Part shown: piece by piece, positions 8,190 through 11,218 of the stretch
Layout: each line of letters opens with the position of its first letter
Numbering within the stretch: the first letter of the stretch is position 1
DNA from: Spirochaetia bacterium UBA5550
Lineage (GTDB): Bacteria > Spirochaetota > UBA4802 > UBA5550
DNA length: 11,218 nucleotides
Direction of reading: 5' to 3'
NCBI GenBank assembly: GCA_002425885.1
Contig: DINC01000246.1
Location: 10,755-21,972 of the forward strand
The notes under the pieces: model-generated
Databases searched by the model: none
Told to the model about the DNA's origin: nothing
What the model saw: only the letters and a program-made list of their open reading frames with translations
Program-made: the position numbers and the translations under genes

Positions 8190-8735
8190 ATGTACGATAA
8201 ATTTAAATCAAGAGCTGAAGCTGTAGGAGCTGAGGTTCACAGGTTCAGAACTAAAAGTGATGCGAAGGAATTTATCCTTTCATTCCTCAGTAAAGAGGGA
8301 GTAGCTGATAAAGAGAGGGCTTCTGCACTCTGGAGTGATTCAGGCTTCCTGAAAGGGGAGGATAAAGAGTCATTGTGCAAAAGAGTACCGGGACTAAAGT
8401 TTGATATTTCACGTCAGCTGGCAGCTGATTCAATAGCGGGTATCAGTGAAATGTCCTATGCGCTTGCAGATACCGGCTCCCTTGTGTCTGATCAGACCTC
8501 CATAAATGAACGGCTCGTTTCGACACTCCCTCCCATTCATATAGCTATAGTGAGTACAGCATCTATCCTTGAAGATAAAACCGCTGTATTTAAAAAACTC
8601 AGGCCGGAAAACAGCAGTTACATAGCTTTTATCACAGGCCCCAGCAGAACTGCTGATATCGAACGGGTTCTCACTATCGGTGTCCATGGCCCGAAGAGGC
8701 TTGTGATTGTTTTCGTTGATGAGATGGAGGGCTAA
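8190..8735 (+). CDS. lutC: LUD-domain protein, LutC/LldG-like L-lactate utilisation subunit
   Basis: Small soluble LUD-domain (LutC/YkgG) protein, one part of the LutABC-type L-lactate dehydrogenase system that oxidises L-lactate to pyruvate. The 181 residues carry the family core: GISEMSYALADTGSLV (84-99), ERLVSTLPPIHIAIV (107-121) and the C-terminal SRTADIERVLTIGVHGPKRL (152-171). It is shorter than Bacillus LutC (about 240 residues, from memory), mainly at the N-terminus, but the LUD core looks complete. It has no iron-sulfur cysteine motif. ATG 8190 is preceded by GGAGG at 8179-8183 (6-base spacing). The next gene begins 4 bases after this stop, so the two are surely co-translated. The LUD region of the downstream protein is a distant paralogue: the N-terminal AEAVGAEVHRFR here resembles AEARGAKVFRAG there. 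Its exact catalytic contribution in the complex is not established by sequence. Confidence 0.88.
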   Translation: MYDKFKSRAEAVGAEVHRFRTKSDAKEFILSFLSKEGVADKERASALWSDSGFLKGEDKESLCKRVPGLKFDISRQLAADSIAGISEMSYALADTGSLVSDQTSINERLVSTLPPIHIAIVSTASILEDKTAVFKKLRPENSSYIAFITGPSRTADIERVLTIGVHGPKRLVIVFVDEMEG

Positions 8736-8739
8736 TGTT

Positions 8740-10875
8740 ATGGAAAAAAAATTTAAAAAATCAATAAATGATGCAGTGAATAACTCCATCCTCACCGGAG
8801 CTCTCGGTAAATTCTCCGAGGCTTACAGGGTAAACAGGGCAAAAGCTTATGAGGGTATAGATTTCGAGGAGTTACGTCAGACTATTGCTGACAGGAAATC
8901 TTATGCGGCAAAACATCTTGAAGAACTTGCTGCACAGTTCAAAAAAAATGCCGAAGCCAGAGGAGCTAAAGTATTCAGGGCAGGTAGCGCTCAGGATGCT
9001 GTTGATTATATACTTAAAGTGGCGAAAGATAATAATGTAAAGTCTGTTGTTAAATCAAAATCAATGGCCAGCGAGGAGATTCACCTGAATAAACACCTTG
9101 AAGAGATCGGTGTATCTGTAAGAGAGACAGACCTCGGTGAATGGATTATCCAGCTTGCAGGGCAGAGGCCGTCACACATGGTAATGCCCGCCATACACAT
9201 GACAAAGGAACAGGTGTCAGATCTCTTCAGCAAGGAGGTGCATGAGCGTCTCACTAACGATATACCAAAACTTGTTGAAGTTGCACGTCACGAACTGCGG
9301 ACAAAATTCCTTGAGTCGGATATGGGGATTTCCGGAGGAAATATCGCTGTAGCTGAAACTGGAAGTATTGTAATTGTTACCAATGAAGGGAATGCCCGGA
9401 TGACAACAATGCTCCCTAAAATTCATGTCGCTCTTGTGGGGATAGAAAAGTTCGTCGAAAAGTTTGATGATATAGTTCCCATACTGACAGCTTTACCGAG
9501 AAGTGCCACTGCACAGCTGCTTACAAGTTATGTTTCAATTATTACAGGCGTAACTCCAAATACAGACGGCACAATGAAAGATCTCCATATCGTACTTATG
9601 GATAATCACAGGACAGAGATGTCAAAGGACCCGAAATTTGCGCAGGCGATGCAGTGCATCAGGTGCGGTTCATGTCTTAATGTATGCCCCATATTCCGTC
9701 TTGTGGGGGGACATGTATTCGGCAGTACATATACCGGCGGTATCGGAACAATACTTACAGCATGGTTTGAGGAGATGAAAAACTCCGAGGATATACAGGG
9801 ACTCTGTATCCAGTGCGGCAACTGTAAAGAGGTGTGCCCCGGCAAACTCGATATACCTGAAATGATCCTTGAGATAAGACGGAGGATAGTTGCAGATAAA
9901 GGTCAGTCACTTGCTCAGAAGGCGATATTCACCGTGGTGAACAACCGGAAGATGTTTCACGCAATGCTTCGTACAGCATCATTAACAGGGAAACCTTTTA
10001 CCACAGGGAGTTATATTCGTCACCTTCCGCTTTTTCTCTCTGATCTAACAGAGGGACGGAGTCTCCCCGCAATAGCGGCAACTCCATTCAGAGATCAGTT
10101 TAAAAAGATAAAGCAGCCGGCATCCGATAAAAAGATCGCTTTCTATTCAGGGTGTCTTATAGATTTTGCTTACCCGGAAATGGGTGTGGCGCTGGTGAAG
10201 ATTCTTAATAAAGCAGGATATGCAGTTGTCTATCCGCAGGAGCAGACCTGCTGCGGCGCTCCGGCAAGATATAACGGAGCCTATGAAGTGGCAGCGAATA
10301 ACGCGGTGGATAACATAAAAGCTCTGCTTAAAGAGGACGTGCAATATGTTGTATCAGCATGCCCAACATGTACAGTAGCGCTTAACCATGAGTTTAAAAG
10401 TACATTCGAAAGCCTGGGGCAGACAGAACATATTGAAGAAGCTGAAAAGCTTGCAGCAAAGGTAATAGATTTTTCTGTACTTGCCAAAAAGCTGATCGAT
10501 GAAGGGAAACTTAAACTCAAAAAAGGTGTAAATCCCGGTTCTCTGACATATCATGATTCCTGTCACCTGAAACGTACGTTGAAGGTTTCTGAACAGCCCC
10601 GCGAGATTCTTCGCAAAGCAGGATATGAAATTAAAGAGATGTTCGAATGTGATATGTGCTGCGGCATGGGGGGCTCATACTCCATAAAACTTCCTGAGAT
10701 CTCCAGGCCTATACTTCAACGGAAGCTCGAGAACATCAGGAACACTGGAGCACCATTAGTGGCAATGGACTGTCCGGGGTGCGTTATGCAGATAAGGGGC
10801 GGAGTAGATCAATCAGGTGATAAAATATCAGTTAAGCATACGCTTGAGCTTCTGGCTGAACTGATTGAAGATTAA
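8740..10875 (+). CDS. lutB: LutB-LutA (LldF-LldE) fusion, L-lactate dehydrogenase iron-sulfur protein
   Basis: Large subunit of the Lut-type L-lactate dehydrogenase, 711 residues from ATG 8740. That start is chosen because GGAGG (8726-8730) lies 9 bases upstream; the frame is open back to a TTG at 8707 inside lutC, but those 11 residues lack a good site. Domains in order: LUD domain (about 20-300, with GISGGNIAVAETGS at 196-209), ferredoxin motifs C306/309/312/316 and C356/359/362/366, a linker, then a complete LutA-like pair of CCG domains (C472, C504-C505, C541, C544; and C608, C640-C641, C678, C681). In Bacillus and Shewanella, LutA/LldE and LutB/LldF are separate proteins; here they are one chain in B-then-A order, as I recall for Desulfovibrio DVU3033. 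With LutC it should oxidise L-lactate to pyruvate and feed electrons through the clusters. Confidence 0.92.
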   Translation: MEKKFKKSINDAVNNSILTGALGKFSEAYRVNRAKAYEGIDFEELRQTIADRKSYAAKHLEELAAQFKKNAEARGAKVFRAGSAQDAVDYILKVAKDNNVKSVVKSKSMASEEIHLNKHLEEIGVSVRETDLGEWIIQLAGQRPSHMVMPAIHMTKEQVSDLFSKEVHERLTNDIPKLVEVARHELRTKFLESDMGISGGNIAVAETGSIVIVTNEGNARMTTMLPKIHVALVGIEKFVEKFDDIVPILTALPRSATAQLLTSYVSIITGVTPNTDGTMKDLHIVLMDNHRTEMSKDPKFAQAMQCIRCGSCLNVCPIFRLVGGHVFGSTYTGGIGTILTAWFEEMKNSEDIQGLCIQCGNCKEVCPGKLDIPEMILEIRRRIVADKGQSLAQKAIFTVVNNRKMFHAMLRTASLTGKPFTTGSYIRHLPLFLSDLTEGRSLPAIAATPFRDQFKKIKQPASDKKIAFYSGCLIDFAYPEMGVALVKILNKAGYAVVYPQEQTCCGAPARYNGAYEVAANNAVDNIKALLKEDVQYVVSACPTCTVALNHEFKSTFESLGQTEHIEEAEKLAAKVIDFSVLAKKLIDEGKLKLKKGVNPGSLTYHDSCHLKRTLKVSEQPREILRKAGYEIKEMFECDMCCGMGGSYSIKLPEISRPILQRKLENIRNTGAPLVAMDCPGCVMQIRGGVDQSGDKISVKHTLELLAELIED

Positions 10876-10906
10876 AAGCATAGACCTCCTTTTTGAATAT
10901 ATTAAA

Positions 10907-10952
10907 TAAGGAGTCCCCGGTGGTGTCATCGGGGACTCCTTAGACATTTTTT
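10907..10952 (+). terminator. Strong Rho-independent terminator of the lut genes
   Basis: AAGGAGTCCCCG (10908-10919) pairs perfectly with CGGGGACTCCTT (10930-10941); a flanking T-A pair (10907/10942) makes 13 bp around a 10-base loop. Four bases (GACA, 10943-10946) then separate the stem from a T6 tract at 10947-10952. It lies 32 bases after the lutB stop and should end the lactate transcript before gntR. A CTCCTT at 10886-10891 could compete for the left arm AAGGAG, but the 12-bp stem should dominate. Confidence 0.88.
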
Positions 10953-11106
10953 GGCAGATTTGGTTTCATCTTGCTGCGTTTCAGATTCTATTAAAGAAAA
11001 TTTGAAATCAGTATAGATTATTATAGTCGACAAATATTATAAAATTTTAATTATATCATTCATTGACCGGCATAATATGAAGCTATTTTTGCATGAGGTA
11101 TTTCAG
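10953..11106 (+). promoter_or_regulatory. AT-rich upstream region of gntR with candidate operator
   Basis: Between the terminator and the gntR start lies a strongly AT-rich stretch that likely contains the gntR promoter. Candidate elements are weak: TTGAAA (11002-11007) with TATAGT (11023-11028) at 15-base spacing, or TCGACA (11027-11032) with an AT-rich -10 near 11050. Within it, T-A-GTCGAC-A-A (11024-11033) matches the general GntR-family half-site pattern T-n-GT-nn-AC-n-A around a GTCGAC palindrome. This fits autoregulation by the regulator encoded next, but it is a single short match. Confidence 0.35.
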
Positions 11107-11218
11107 ATGGATTTTAAACCTATTCAGCAGCAGAAGATTTACGAACAGATCGTTGAACAGATAAAAGTTATGATAACCGAAGGAAATCTTAAACCGGGAG
11201 ACAAACTTCCCGCAGAAT
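11107..11218 (+). CDS. GntR-family (FadR subfamily-like) transcriptional regulator, 5' part only
   Basis: The first 37 codons of a gene cut by the window end. The visible residues begin MDFKPIQQQKIYEQIVEQI and continue through GNLKPGDKLPAE, the typical N-terminus of the GntR winged helix-turn-helix domain, in which helix 1 leads to the conserved G-x-L-x-P-G-x-x-L-P-x-E motif. The opening F-x-P-I-x-x-x-K-I-Y-E-Q pattern resembles FadR-subfamily members such as LldR, PdhR and LutR, which often sense organic acids including lactate and pyruvate. ATG 11107 follows GAGG at 11095-11098 with 8-base spacing. The gene is separated from the lactate genes by a strong terminator, so it is probably transcribed on its own. 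Control of this lactate cluster is inferred from adjacency; the ligand-binding domain lies beyond the window, so the subfamily is not certain. Confidence 0.85.
   Translation, partial: MDFKPIQQQKIYEQIVEQIKVMITEGNLKPGDKLPAE

Noticed and set aside
8707..8739. Upstream TTG (8707) or ATG (8719) as the lutB start
   Set aside because: These starts lie inside lutC and lack a well-placed ribosome binding site. GGAGG at 8726-8730 directs initiation to ATG 8740, which gives an ordinary LutB N-terminus.
10961..10975. Sigma-54-like TGG-n-TTGCT upstream of gntR
   Set aside because: The spacing is one base too short (11 instead of 12) and the -24 box otherwise matches poorly.
11040..11049. TAAAATTTTA palindrome upstream of gntR
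   Set aside because: Short AT-only palindromes are expected by chance in a stretch this AT-rich.

Overview
The window carries a compact lactate-oxidation gene cluster from an obligately or facultatively anaerobic bacterium. All genes are on the + strand. In order they are a lactate permease, a pyruvate:ferredoxin oxidoreductase (PFOR), a GlcD/GlcF-type flavin plus iron-sulfur D-2-hydroxyacid dehydrogenase pair, and a LutC plus fused LutB-LutA L-lactate dehydrogenase pair. The window ends in the first 37 codons of a GntR/FadR-family regulator. There is no rRNA, tRNA, CRISPR array, insertion sequence or phage gene.

How the genes work together: lactate enters through LctP. The D-isomer is oxidised to pyruvate by GlcD with electrons leaving through the GlcF-like protein. 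The L-isomer is oxidised by the Lut proteins. PFOR then turns pyruvate plus CoA into acetyl-CoA, CO2 and reduced ferredoxin. The gene content closely resembles what I recall as the organic-acid-oxidation region of Desulfovibrio vulgaris (around DVU3025-DVU3033: por, permease, glcD, glcF, pta, ackA, lutC-like, lutBA fusion). Here the permease precedes PFOR, and the pta-ackA pair is missing from the middle. No electron-transfer-flavoprotein (EtfAB) genes are present.

Layout: 1-1711 lctP; 1712-1841 a 130-base gap rich in hairpins (a terminator-like element, then a long near-perfect inverted repeat) in front of nifJ; 1842-5360 nifJ; 5409-8098 glcD and glcF, separated by 2 bases; 8099-8189 a short gap holding a strong stem-loop; 8190-10875 lutC and lutBA, separated by 4 bases; 10876-11106 a 231-base gap with a strong intrinsic terminator, then an AT-rich likely promoter region with a GntR-type half-palindrome; 11107-end the start of gntR. 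No gene-free stretch exceeds 300 bases.

Organism: G+C looks to be in the low to mid 40s by eye. Clear GGAGG-type ribosome binding sites, AGA/AGG-dominated arginine codons in nifJ and an oxygen-sensitive PFOR point to an anaerobe. A Desulfovibrio-like or Deferribacteres-like bacterium is a reasonable guess, but the sequence alone does not settle it. The biochemistry is known. The less ordinary points are the clustered RNA/DNA hairpins, a missing cluster cysteine in the GlcF-like protein, and the clear paralogy between the D- and L-lactate electron-transfer subunits.
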